Shown: positions 44,276-55,042 of the stretch, piece after piece | How the letters are laid out: every line of letters starts with the position of its first letter | How positions within the stretch are numbered: the stretch's first letter is position 1 | NCBI GenBank assembly: GCA_933228895.1 | Contig: OW121853.1 | Coordinates: 74,136,645 to 74,200,644, forward strand | Reading direction: 5' to 3' | From: Platycnemis pennipes | Taxonomy: Eukaryota; Arthropoda; Insecta; Odonata; Platycnemididae | DNA: 64,000 nucleotides | Made by a program: the position numbers and the translations under genes | Notes under the pieces: generated by a model | What the model saw: the letters and a program-made list of their open reading frames with translations, nothing else | What the model was told of the DNA's origin: nothing | The model's database searches: none

Positions 44276-44930
44276 GCGTAAACTTGCTCGATTTATACCA
44301 GGAGACATTCGGATAATGCCCTTCAAGCGTGGAACCAAAAAGCCACGTCACGGTTTCTAGATAGGTACAAGAGTTTAGTTTTTCTCTGACACAGAGAGTA
44401 TTGTCAAGACTCCACAATATACCGTCAATCAGGATCTCACAGATTAGGGAAACAGACGCCATTATCGATGGATTCAAATACTCGTTCTTCCCTTTAACGC
44501 GTGGTAACTATAAATGTAGTAAGATATTTCATTCCTATACGTCTTAATAGAAGAACTTCCCTTCGTAAGAACAAAAAATTTGTAAAATACTACGCTTAAA
44601 CAGATTAACACGGATTGATACTGAAATTACCAAGGGGATAATTAAAAAGGGTAAAGTGGATTCTTAGGCTTTTTTCCAAACCTGAATTAACCATTTAAAC
44701 GAAAAATGCATGTGTCGTATTTCTTAAATTGCTCCTCGCATGTTGACTAAAACGTGAACTTTGTAATGTTTTTCCAACATGGTATTAATAGTAACTCCTA
44801 CTAGAGTAGTATTGTAACACTTGGTGCGTGCAAGTAATGAAAGTTAAATTAATATTCACCGCTGACACAATTTCAAAATAAGAAGTTATTATTTGGAAGT
44901 TGGGAGGCAACTGACAAATTATAGGTCAGT
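44276..44930. other. Unassigned AT-rich stretch
   Basis: A 96-codon minus frame (44187-44477) overlaps the MITE arm and shows no known motif. Nothing else recognised. Confidence 0.35.
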
Positions 44931-44934
44931 CATT

Positions 44935-45225
44935 TGCGCCATTTTTAGGAGAAGTGGGTATTTGGATAGGGGATGGAATATTTTGGGGAGGGAGAGTGGA
45001 GTGAAACCCGGTGTCGGCATTGATTTACTCTCAACGAAAGGCGCCAAGGGGTCCACGCATTAACGTCCCATCTGACTGACGAAGTACTGAAATCGGAGTG
45101 CTCTCCGTACGACACCCAACTGGGGACCGGTATCCCAATGAAAATTCTGCCACTGAATGGAATTCGAACCCGGGCCTTCGGATTGGGAAGCCAATACTCT
45201 AGCCACCACACCAACCCCAATCCCC
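44935..45225 (-). repeat. SINE-A, near full length
   Basis: Tail end TTTTTAGGAGAAGTGGGTATT, core AAACCCGGTGTCGGCATTG, AACGAAAGGCGCCAAGGGG, CGTCCCATCTGACTGACG, then GGAATTCGAACCCGGGCC (reverse B-box), and TCTAGCCACCACACCAACCCC as the reverse A-box and 5' end. On the minus strand the head reads GGTGTGGTGGCTAGAGTATTG, a good Pol III A-box. Confidence 0.9.
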
Positions 45226-45324
45226 ATCACACTTTCGAAGAGACCAGCAGGATACTCAGATGTGAATGCAAACTCCTGGAACAAAACCTAAGTCGAGATA
45301 GATTCGGTGTAATTCCCAGAATAA

Positions 45325-45400
45325 TAGCCTCTCATTCTGGCGACGCGGCTTCGAACCCCGAGAGTGGCAGGGAGTTTTCCCAGCAAGTGAAGGATGCGCA
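45325..45400 (+). repeat. tRNA-like SINE head
   Basis: ATAGCCTCTCATTCTGGCG, then CGGCTTCGAACCCCGAGAG and TGGCAGGGAGTTTTCC: a B-box followed by a GGCAG box, as in SINE-A but diverged. Confidence 0.45.
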
Positions 45401-45510
45401 TCGAAACGTGTTGTGCTTTGGCAAAAAAACGCATCATGACCGATCGTTAGAGATGGTCATCTGTCTCAGTAACAGATTAGAGTAAGTATAGCAAGAGTGA
45501 TCCTAACCAA

Positions 45511-45534
45511 AGAGTAAGTATATATACTTACTCT
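45511..45534. repeat. 24-bp perfect palindrome
   Basis: AGAGTAAGTATA followed directly by its reverse complement. AGAGTAAGTATAG also occurs once more just upstream (45478-45490). Origin unknown. Confidence 0.85.
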
Positions 45535-45593
45535 AGCAAATGTAGTAACTGTAGTAGCAAGATTGTAAGACTTCCATTACTATTACTCATTGC

Positions 45594-46163
45594 ATGGGAT
45601 CCGAATTAATTAGGTTTGATCAGTGAGCTAGATAGATTGAAGCGTAGAGCAGTTAGGTCTGATTAAAGGTGTTACGATATTTTAGTAAGTATCAGAATTA
45701 ATAATAGAATTAGGTTGGGAATCAAATTATTAGATCGTAGGTTAAAGTACCGATTAAATCTGTTGCAGAATTTAAAACGGATAACTATACTGAAGATGTT
45801 AGATATATATTAAAAACGCCAGCGTATTATGATATATTCGACCAGATAAATAAGATTAGAGAGATAGATTGTCGTACTGATAGATACAAATTTTTCCCCA
45901 ATACTCTAAGTGAACACAATAGGAGGCATAGCAAAGGGATAGGTAGGTGAAATATTGTAGTCTGTAGTGCATGATGCATGTAATAGCAACCAATCCCTTA
46001 ATTACTACGTATATACTAACCATACAGCTGCATGTGACTCTATTATGTAGCATGTTTCTATCTAGTAGCATAGTTGCATGTCGATAATGCATGTTTGGTG
46101 ATCTTCATCACCTGCCACACAACCTCGCGGTGCCTTGATGGGTATCGCGTAGATTTAGATGAC
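45594..46163 (+). mobile_element. Decayed LINE C-terminus and 3' end
   Basis: GCATGGGATCCGAATTAATTAGG, then GATTGAAGCGTAGAGCAG and AGATCGTAGGTTAAAGTACC follow the coding sequence at 40225-40385 with stops and indels. GGAGGCATAGCAAAGGGATAGG and the CTGCCACACAACCTCGCGG tail complete it. Confidence 0.85.
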
Positions 46164-47190
46164 CGCTGCTCGAATCCCGGCAGTGGCAGAAATTTTTCTA
46201 CGAGTAGGGTAGAGGGTGTAAGTTTAATTAAATTAATACTCGAATTAAGTTCCACGTTTGAGGGAAAATATACGATCATCAGTTTTGGTCATCATTTACG
46301 TAAATTTCGACCCATTCCTCCTCTTCGCTCAGCATTTTTATCGATCCTTATTGAATTCGATTGAAGTTAGCCATTTTTGATGCAGAATACACCTTCCAGG
46401 CCAGCACTAGCTCCTCTTGACTCAAAAATAGAGCTTTACATTTTCCAAACGACAAAACAAGAACGGTTATTCCATACATCATTTGACATATGTAGGAACA
46501 AAGGTTATAAATTTAATAAGCTAAGTACGCTATCGCATCAACCACGGCGGGGACCGTGGGGGGAGGAATATGCATGCACATTTTGCACCGCTCAGCGTGC
46601 GCTAAAATTATAATATTTCTGGACTCTGATCTGCTAGAACGTTGAGTAAGGTGCCGTTGAAATTTTCTTAACGTGCACTACATATGCAGCCTACGATCTA
46701 GCTATATTATTGCTAGAGAGACTGAATAATCGTAATCAATTTCGTAAAAATAATGTGTTTAGAAAAAATGTCGCGCAATATGGGTGCTAAACGTGTACGT
46801 TAATGTCGAAACCACATATGTACAGGATAGTGAATCTGATCATGGCACATCCGAAAACTAAATTATTGATCGTTCACTTTCTTTCATAGCACATTAGCAA
46901 ACCCATTGCGCACGTCACTTATCCCATGCTCTTAACGATTTGTGGGCGGGGCTGCGACACAATCCCCGATGATTTTTATTTTTCGTGTACACTTCGTCCC
47001 CCATAGTTATTTTTTAATATCCCCGGTTTCTATGCACCCTAAATTTTTCGGGTTGGTGCATTACATTAATGGCACTTTTGCATTTCTCATCTCGACAGCC
47101 AGGGTTCGCTCCGCGGAAATGGCTAATATCTTTAAGTAGTATCAGTAGTTTCGGCATACTTCGGATTCTGTGTAGAGGGTACTTTTAAGA
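46164..47190. other. Unassigned stretch with a SINE-like start
   Basis: GCTCGAATCCCGGCAGTGGC at 46168 is a B-box and GGCAG block with no body. The remainder shows no gene. Confidence 0.35.
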
Positions 47191-47194
47191 TCAG

Positions 47195-47335
47195 TTCTCT
47201 GTCCATAGGATGAGTGGTGAAATACCAAACCCTTGGCTTCTTTCTTTTAAGAATATGCTATTTGCTGAAGCTGGGTTTCTCTCCTCCCTTTCTTCCTGCT
47301 CCTGAAAAATTCCCGCAAGCACCCCGACACTCCTT
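47195..47335 (+). repeat. SINE-A 3' part
   Basis: TCTGTCCATAGGATGAGTGG, then CCAAACCCTTGGCTTCTTTC, TTAAGAATATGCTATTTGCTG, AAGCTGGGTTTCTCTCCTCCC and CTGAAAAATTCCCGC keep the SINE block order. The 142-codon minus frame at 47191-47619 overlaps this repeat and the adjacent TIR element, so it is not a gene. Confidence 0.7.
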
Positions 47336-47495
47336 AATGAAGAAAATGATCCCAGCTGTTGGCAGCCTCTCCTAATAGCACATCTGGCTTTTAAAACTAA
47401 TTCAGTCTGATACTTAACATCCAAATGAGTAAAATTAAACAACTCCATATCCGCGGCGGCCGTAGAAGTTCCCTGCCGAAGTATAATCACAATCA

Positions 47496-50400
47496 GGGTG
47501 CCAATTACGGTTCTCTGTCGTACGGAGATAGCGTACGATACGCCTTGGAAACGAAATTCGTATCGTATGATATCTGAAATGCTATTACGTTTCCATTTAG
47601 CTACCGCACAATACCTCATCGTACGATAGTAAGCTTGATATCGTACGATATCCCTTGTTTTGACGACATATGCTATTACGGTTCGCAGTATCAGCCGGTA
47701 GCTATGGATGTATCATCTGTTATCCTATAGGCATCTTTGATCTCGCTGTAGCCCGTATCGTGAGTCTCACTTCCCATTTCCAATTGAATAATTTTCAGGT
47801 ATGTTTACACTATTAATAGAGATTTTGGGTTTAATGACTAATATAAATGTGCAGCACGCGCTAGGGAGTGAAAAATTTGCACAATTAAGTGACTTAATTA
47901 AATAATAGCGTTTATCAATTACCTGGCTAGCGATTGATGAATACTTTTGATTTATACTTGCACCAATTTATAATATAAGCGATATCCAAGGTTTGAGATT
48001 TGTTTGGCATTGAACAAAACGTAAGTTTTCTTTATGTTATGAAGTCATCATGTGTTATTGTACGTTTAATTTACTATTATAATTTTATTTCTTCAGCATT
48101 AATCCCGTGCGTTTGTTGCACTTGTGCGTTTTTAGTCTAGGAACAACTGCATAATCTCAATCATGAAAACAGTTAATTAAGAATGAAATACAATTCCTTA
48201 ATTAGAGGTTAATTCTGCTGTTTATCTTTGCGTTAATTCCTTGACATGCAGATTGTGCTTGCTGTGTGCGTTGGGGTACGGTATGCAATGAGTTTACTTA
48301 TACATTATTAATATTTAACTGAATAGAAGAGGCTTCTTAAGTCACTCCACATTTATAATATTGTATTAATAACTTCTGAGCAGTGGAAATTGTTCCACTA
48401 CTACGTAATTATATGATTTATCAACTTTTAAGTCTTGTTTACATATTCATTCGTTGATTTCAGCATTTTATTTTTCACCATTTATTAACAACAAAATTCC
48501 CTTATTGTTAAAGATACTATTAGCGCTGTGGGTAGTATGTTCGTTTCTCACTCCAAAGATCGCCTGTTCGCGCCTCCTCGATGACAATTTTTTTGCCTTA
48601 ACCATTTCTCAGTTTTTATTCGCTGAGCGGTTGTTCAGTTGCAGTTGCTCATTACTGAGCTAAAGATATTTATTTACACGTCCTATTCTTAAGTTTTGCT
48701 CTGATATCTTATTCTCGGGATTGATCCTTGGACAATGGGGAGACACAGCAACATTTCACGGTTCTTTGGGATATATTTTCAACGGCGAATAATTTTCTGT
48801 TTATTGGCGACAGTAATCTACAGGTAGTTCAATTCAAATAATATCTTCAAAATATACATCCATTGGCCATCCTTGTGACATGTACTTTCATTGGCAGGTT
48901 AAGCTTTTCATTAGAAGTGGAAAAAGGCGAGATATCTTGGTATCCTCCAGCCGTTTGCCCTTGAGCTGGCTCTTAATGTAAAACACAGCTGTAGAAGTAT
49001 ATAGAGTATCATGGAAAGATATAGTTGCAAGTGTAACATTAAATGATCACGCTTTTCATGAATCTTGAGAGGTAAATTAAATGAAAGCAAAAAGTATTAA
49101 TTAAAAAAGTCTGTATTCAGTGTTAATTGCTTTTGAAATGGCTAAAATTAAATGCATTTGCAATTGCATCATCAAGCGTTGTGCTTCACAATATGATAAT
49201 AAATAGCCACCTGGCAAATATGGAACCAGAAGATGGTGATGCACAAGAACAGCTAGTTCTGGAGAATAAAAGTTTAAATAATATGAGGGTATAAGGGTGC
49301 CAGATGACCTATAGGTATAGGGTGAAATTAGCATTCATTTTCAAACAGTGCTAATTTCTAAGACCATATAAAAAAGCAGAAATTTTCTGCTACCCTGAGT
49401 TCATTAATCTAAGGAAATATATGAAATTTTAAGGGCCTTTGTAATACCTTTTATCCCTGATAATGAATAAAAATTAGTTTTTACTCATCCACTATATTTT
49501 TGTTTCAGCCATATAAAATTAATTGGCCATGGGCCTATGCTTGCCTACTTACCATATATTTGTGTCAAACGGTGAAATGTAAAGTCAGTGGAGCTGACAA
49601 ATGATCCGCCATAATATTCAAATATTTCGTTAATGTTCGTTAAGCACGTCAGCGATATTTGGACATTCCGGATATGGTAATTCAGATATTGAAACAAATT
49701 TATGATAATGTATAGCAACATGTAAATAAAATATAATTGTTATGAAATGGAAGAAAGTGCAAGAGTACGACAAATAAAGTTTTGTGCCTTTCAATTTGAA
49801 ATATGAGTTCTTATATCACCAATAGGTTTCCCAAAATCACTTTAATTTAAATATTTCCATCACAATACATTTGTGAAATTAAACTTATTTTCACTTCCCG
49901 ATTTCATCATGAGTCTCTTGATGCCTTATTAGATATATTATTTAACCTATTATTGTGACGGAAAAAGTAAAAACAAAAACATAATTATTAAAAAATATGA
50001 AATAATAAATAATTAAATGATTTGACTATTTCATCATAATTATTCAGGTTATATTACGTTTCCCCGTGTCAGAAATACCCTCCAAAGATATCACAGAAAA
50101 CTTAATTGCGAAGAATTATAACTGTCATAACAATTAGTTAATTAATTATGTCAATGTTACATAAACAGTTATTAACCAGAGAGTTAATCACAGAAATTTT
50201 TAGTATTGTTATAATTGAAAATAATATCACGAAATAGTACGAAAAATAAATTACCATTCATGCGATCAATTTCAAATGGGTAGTTTCCTACGCATTTTTC
50301 ATTACGACAGTCATTTGTTGTTGCAGTAGTGTTTCTTTTTTTGTTGTTTTTGATCCAATTCATACATGACGTCACTTGAGACGATATATTGCCGAAGATA

Positions 50401-50524
50401 GCCGAACCGTATCGTACGATACCAACGGCAGAACCATAATTTCCTAGCAACGTATCGTACGATATCTGGGAGCAGTGGTATCGTACGATATCACATAGCG
50501 ACGAAAGAACCGTAATTGGCACCC
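47496..50524. mobile_element. 3.0-kb TIR element with palindromic subterminal 12-mers
   Basis: GGGTGCCAATTACGGTTCT begins the element and its exact reverse complement ends it (50506-50524). Within ~160 bp of each end, TATCGTACGATA-type palindromes recur: near 47529, 47560, 47617 and 47636 on the left, and near 50409, 50452 and 50478 on the right. The 2.7-kb interior is AT-rich with no long ORF. The subterminal sites look like transposase-binding repeats. The target duplication is not evident and the superfamily is unassigned. Confidence 0.88.
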
Positions 50525-50557
50525 AGGACTTCCTGGTCATCACAGCAGACCCTCTTA

Positions 50558-50892
50558 AGCTACGTTTTCATGTGGCCGTTTTTGCGTTGCGTTGACGCTG
50601 CGTTGTGCGTCAGGAGAATACCCTGTTTTCATGTCACCGGCAGCGCCAGCAGCAACGCACGAAAACCTATGACGGTGGTGAACCGTGGTATAGGTGATAA
50701 TCCAGCGAAAGAATCACGTGACGAACAAATGACAGGCAGAATGCGTTGTTCCTCGCTCTGACGCTGCTGCGTCAACGCAGAAAGTTGAAAGATAACCAAC
50801 TCGGACGGCAACGCAGGCTGCGTTGGCGTGCTCGCTTCTGATTGGTGGCGCAGTGTGCGTCAACGCAAAAACGGCCATATGAAAACGTAGCT
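50558..50892. mobile_element. PIF/Harbinger-type MITE, TSD TTA
   Basis: A 335-bp element with AGCTACGTTTTCATGTGGCC at the left and its near reverse complement at the right. TTA flanks both ends (50555-50557, 50893-50895). The TIR is over 30 bp, continuing GTTTTTGCGTTG on both sides. The interior is GC-rich with CTGCGTTG/CAACGCAG repeats, so strand pairing extends inward. Confidence 0.92.
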
Positions 50893-50895
50893 TTA

Positions 50896-51640
50896 TTCTG
50901 TTCCTAAGGATGAGTAATCAACACCTTAGCAACCCATTCATCAGCAGTTTAAAGTTTCTTCCTGCTTTCTACGACACTAGCTGCAGTAGATACGCAAGAG
51001 CGCAGGCAGACTTAAATACCGCTTTTCCTTATATGCACCAAACTACCCGAGAGACATAGCAATTACTACGACAATTCTACCTCCAAAACAGTCCTTGGGA
51101 TCCATTCCTGTGGATATCATTTTAAACACCGCGGCTGACATCTATAGCGAAGCCCGACAACGCGACACCCCCCTCCCCACGCCGTTTATTTTTACGAGCA
51201 CTTAATCGGGTCCTCCAAGGAGACGGGAGACAAACGATAATGGCCAGGGCAACTATCTCCTTGTGACTCGGGACCCCCAACGAAGAAGAAGGCAAGCCCT
51301 TCTTCTCCCCTTATCCAGCGGCTCTCTTTCTCTATCTGTCTGTCTCTCTCCCTTTCCCTCCCCCGAAGGGAACGACGATATCCTGAGGGGGTGGGGTCAT
51401 GGGGGAGTTGAGGAGAGCGTCTGAGATCTTCTTGGTGCGTGACAGAGACCTCTCTCTCCACGCATTCGCCCGAGACGAAAACCCCTAGTGATTCTCCCGG
51501 AAATATTCGAGGGTGGAACGTTGAAATCGGCGAGGCGCAAGAAAATGAAATAACCTGGTGCAGTACGAGATTTTCTTCTCCTAAGATTTCTGACAGCGTC
51601 GTAGTTAAGTGAATCCCATGCACCTGTACATTATGAACGA
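50896..51640. other. Unassigned, with GC-rich open frame
   Basis: A 143-codon minus frame (51192-51623) contains an RGRERERDRQIEKESRWIRG stretch encoded by CTCTCT-type repeats. It is low complexity and not a recognised gene. Confidence 0.35.
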
Positions 51641-51689
51641 AATATTCACTTTTTCAATTATCATTTTTTTTCCTCAAACGGAAAACGCA

Positions 51690-51750
51690 TAAGGGCAAAG
51701 CGGTGCGCTACCGACCGGAGTACACGCGTTCAAATCCCAGTGAGGTCACT
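51690..51750 (+). repeat. tRNA-like SINE head
   Basis: AAGCGGTGCGCTACCGACCG, then CACGCGTTCAAATCCCAGTG: A- and B-box-like segments at tRNA spacing. Confidence 0.45.
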
Positions 51751-51814
51751 TTGTATGCGACCAGCTAAAAGAAAGCCACGTGATATCCTTCTCCTGATGT
51801 TATAACGTTGCCTT

Positions 51815-52108
51815 GTTCAGAGGGAGTAAAGAAATTTTAAATTCATCCAAACAGCAGTCTATCTCACTAATCTTGCAATACGTGTGCGTCATCAGAATTT
51901 TTCTAACTTCATCGGAAAGCGGATGTGCTTAAAAATTTGCTCGACGCTCCAGTCCCAGCTTTAATCCACTTACTGATTCCCATATGAGTCCTGATAAGCT
52001 TGAGACATTGACTGAATAACGGTCTCTCAAAATCTCGCCGATTTGCACACGTCGTAAAGCCAATGTCATATTACATCGTATGGATCTAATGACAAATTAT
52101 CACCCTGT
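51815..52108 (-). mobile_element. LINE C-terminal fragment, older subfamily, copy 1
   Basis: ACAGCAGTCTATCTCACTAATC, CGTGTGCGTCATCAGAATT and TGAGACATTGACTGAATAAC parallel 52600-52830. All frames are broken. Confidence 0.7.
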
Positions 52109-52109
52109 G

Positions 52110-52950
52110 GGTTACCCTACAGAAAAGAGTAATTCAGTTGCCTAGTGCTGTTCCTGTTACTAGGTACCAATAACGTTGCCGGTTTTACTTTTAGGAAGAA
52201 TAAATTAAAGTCTGTGAAAATAAAGCATCTTCAATTGCAATACAGTATCTAATTGAAAACTGTCAACCTGTGGAATATCATACCTTTTCAACGAACCAGT
52301 CAGCTGCTCTTTTTCACTAGTTATTACCCCTTCCGTATCATCCTTTTAAGACCTTGACCTCGTTTCTCCTCCTTACAAGTTTCGTCGTTCCCTATCTTCT
52401 TTCATCGTGTCTCCATACGCTGACCCTCATCCTTCTCCAGTTTATCGTATGGAAGTGACCAGTACCCAGATATTCCTGCCGTCTTAAGTATTTTTCCGAT
52501 GCACTTCTTATTAAGCTAGCAGCATCACACTTAGGTATTGTGGTGCAACGTTGCCTATTATAATATCATATTGTTCGGGGGAATAAAGGAATTGTAATTC
52601 ATTCATACAGCAGTCTTTCTCGCTAATCTTGTTGCACTGTTCTGATCGAATCAATCGAAATACGTGTGTGTCATCAGAATGTTTCCAACTTCATCGAAAA
52701 ACGGATGTGCTTAAAAATTCGCTCCAAGCTTCAGTCTCAGATTTAACCTACTTACTGATATTGATTCCCAAATGAATTCTGGTAAGCTTGAGACATTGAC
52801 AATATTATGGTCTCTCACTATCTCGTCTGTTTGTATACGTTCTAATTCCATTATCAAATTACCTCTAATGGATCTTATATAAGGGCAGTGTTTCCTAAAT
52901 GAGGTCTGGGCAAGGAAATGTACCATCTTTCTCACATTTCTCATTTTATT
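52110..52950 (-). mobile_element. LINE C-terminus plus 3' UTR, older subfamily, copy 2
   Basis: The minus frame at 52711-52944 encodes ELERIQTDEIVRDHNIVNV, SSLPEFIWESISVSRLNLRL: the VQRR...LGWESL...RRL region of CR1/L2/Jockey-type C-termini. The 3' UTR (52110-52600) is shared with the plus-strand copy at 62500-63100, including the CTTAAGTATTTTTCCGATGC and TCTCCTCCTTACAAGTTTCG segments. Confidence 0.75.
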
Positions 52951-52979
52951 TTCCCATAACCCTTACTGCTTGAATAGTC

Positions 52980-54220
52980 AATCATGAAGCAACCTATATA
53001 TCTGCCTTGGTGTGTGAATTTCACATGCCGTTGACCTCAATACTTGATGGGCTCTACCTTTACCAAGAAGATCGAACAGTATCACTGTGGTTCGATACCG
53101 TAAAAATATATTATCTGGACCTTTGTTGTAAATTAGAATCTCCTGTGTTCCACAAAAACATCAAAAACTTTCAAATCCATTTACATCACGATCGATTTGA
53201 ATGAGAATAAAATTATAGAGGCTGCCGAATAAGAAGATTTCGAAGAAACTTTTCTTTCCATGCAGTGAAATGAATTAAAATTAAATTTGTGAAAGAAGGA
53301 AGAGACATGTTTATAATCATGCAACTGAGTATGCATTTAAATCTTATATTAATGTAAATACAAATGAAAATATACCTTATTTTTCCAACCATTCTAACAC
53401 AATTCTCTCCATTAATATTTTAGTTTTACACTCTTGAACTCATGGTGAATTTATACATACAATAACCCTAGAACCAAAGGTTATGACCGATTATTTTTTC
53501 ATCCAATAGGTACATGCCTATCCATTCACTCCTGAGTATGACTGGAATAACGGTAAATGTAACGGCAGAATCAGATGTAAATTATTTATTTAGAATTTAT
53601 GACAGAAGACCAGCGTTATCCAAAGGAGAGTTTATGAGGAGGAAATTTATTGTAAAATATCATCCGGAGATTCAGATAAGAAGTTCCTTATTCCAACTAA
53701 CCCCTAGTCAATTATGCATGCTTTGAAAACTTTTATGAGATAAATCAGTGGAATCATTTCACAAAACTATCATAATGACTAGTAAGTAAAAAAGCATGAC
53801 TCTAATATTTAAATTTGAAAAACATGTACACACTCACATGGGAAAAAGTTTGGGTAAAATAACCATATCCCCTATGAAAACGCTAGAATACTCCTAGAGA
53901 AATAAGGGGAATGAAAAAATTGCAAAACCTACAGAGTGAGGCATGTTAAAGGACACACTGTAGAAGGTATTTACAATTATACGCATGTATGCATTAGCAT
54001 TATTATTACATATGTGCTAATCCAGTACGCTTCTAGCTGAGTTCTAAACTTGAGTTAAGTATGTTAGGGTTAAAAAGAACCTGAACGTAATTTTTAAGGA
54101 ATGACATTTCTGATCAGTGCCTAATTGTCCCCTTTACTGGGTATTTTATCAGACTCAAGTGCATGATCATTTCAAATGACGAAAGTATGTATCCCATTCT
54201 TAAAATATGATTTAATTCTT
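52980..54220. other. Unassigned AT-rich stretch
   Basis: Short frames only (53007-53204, 53514-53726), without known motifs. Confidence 0.4.
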
Positions 54221-54221
54221 T

Positions 54222-54335
54222 CCCGGCGAATTATTTTCGTAAAGTCTTCTCGGGATTTCCACCGGGTTAAATTTTGGAATAACGCCAACGTTTCAACGGA
54301 CGACTTGTCCATCGTCTTCGGGGTGAGTGAGTAAA
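54222..54335 (-). mobile_element. Penelope-type terminal segment with hairpin
   Basis: Read on the minus strand: CCGAAGACGATGGAC, loop, GTCCGTTGAAACGTTGGCG, then CCCGGTGGAAATCCCGAGAAG and AATTCGCCGGGAAAG. The stem-GAAAC-GTTGG order is the usual 3' signature of Penelope-like elements. The distal part matches the arms of the palindrome at 21964-22065. Confidence 0.7.
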
Positions 54336-54794
54336 TTAAAGCCATTGAGGCGCAACAATAAACGGTTGCAACAATCAGATTACTCCTGATTGGCCGGAAG
54401 GATCTTCGAAATTTGGATAAGAAGGAGTTCTATCGTTTTTTATTTGATATAAAATGGGATTCCACGAATTGCTAATTTTATAACCCGTGTCTCTATTGAA
54501 ATTATTTTTGTTTAGCCGGATTTTTTAGTTTCCCATTCTTGTCGTTAAATCAAGATAGTTCTGCTCCCAATAGGTGGTGTTATTAAACTAAATATTCGTA
54601 ATTTATGTACGATTGGTGATTAGTAACATTGAGTGAAAAGGAAAAGAAGATAAAATTCAAAGTTTCGTTGCGGAAAAAAGAAAACCGCCGAACTCGGGTT
54701 CATGATAAAAGATTGAATGCATCAGATTCCTCAATTAGAGGATTATGTAATGCATATTCATCATTTAAATGGGTCTCTGAGGCCTTTAGATGCA

Positions 54795-54985
54795 CTCTCC
54801 ACCTCCCCGAAGGCCCGGGTTCGAGTGCCGGGCAGTGGCAAATATTTTTTATTGTAAACCGACCCTCATTGAGTGCTTTATGGGGAGCATCTGAGTTCGG
54901 TACTCCGTCCGTCGGTTAGGACGTTAAGACGTGGTCCCCTTGGCGTTTTCGTTAACAACAGACTCATTCCTAAGTCGGCTCTCCT
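54795..54985 (+). repeat. SINE-A copy
   Basis: GGCCCGGGTTCGAGTGCCGGG (B-box), CAGTGGCAAATATTTTTTATT, TACTCCGTCCGTCGGTTAGG, ACGTTAAGACGTGGTCCCC and TTGGCGTTTTCGTTAAC. It lacks the 3' pyrimidine end, being followed by the GTCTGAAG repeat. Confidence 0.85.
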
Positions 54986-54987
54986 TG

Positions 54988-55042
54988 TACATTTCTTCCC
55001 GGTCTGAAGTGCCTATAATGGTGGGTACAGATTTGAACACAT
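54988..55042 (+). repeat. GGTCTGAAG short-retroposon fragment
   Basis: CTTCCCGGTCTGAAGTGCC, then TATAATGGTGGGTACAGATTTG matches part of the insertion at 20175-20295 (CTCCCGGTCTGAAGCGCC, TATTAGTGCGGAAACAGACTTG). Confidence 0.7.

Noticed and set aside
47191..47619. 142-codon minus ORF
   Set aside because: Spans SINE-A sequence, unique DNA and the left TIR of the 3.0-kb element, so it is a chimera of repeats.
51192..51623. 143-codon minus ORF with an Arg/Glu-rich segment
   Set aside because: The charged segment is encoded by CTCTCT-type simple repeats; no homologous domain.
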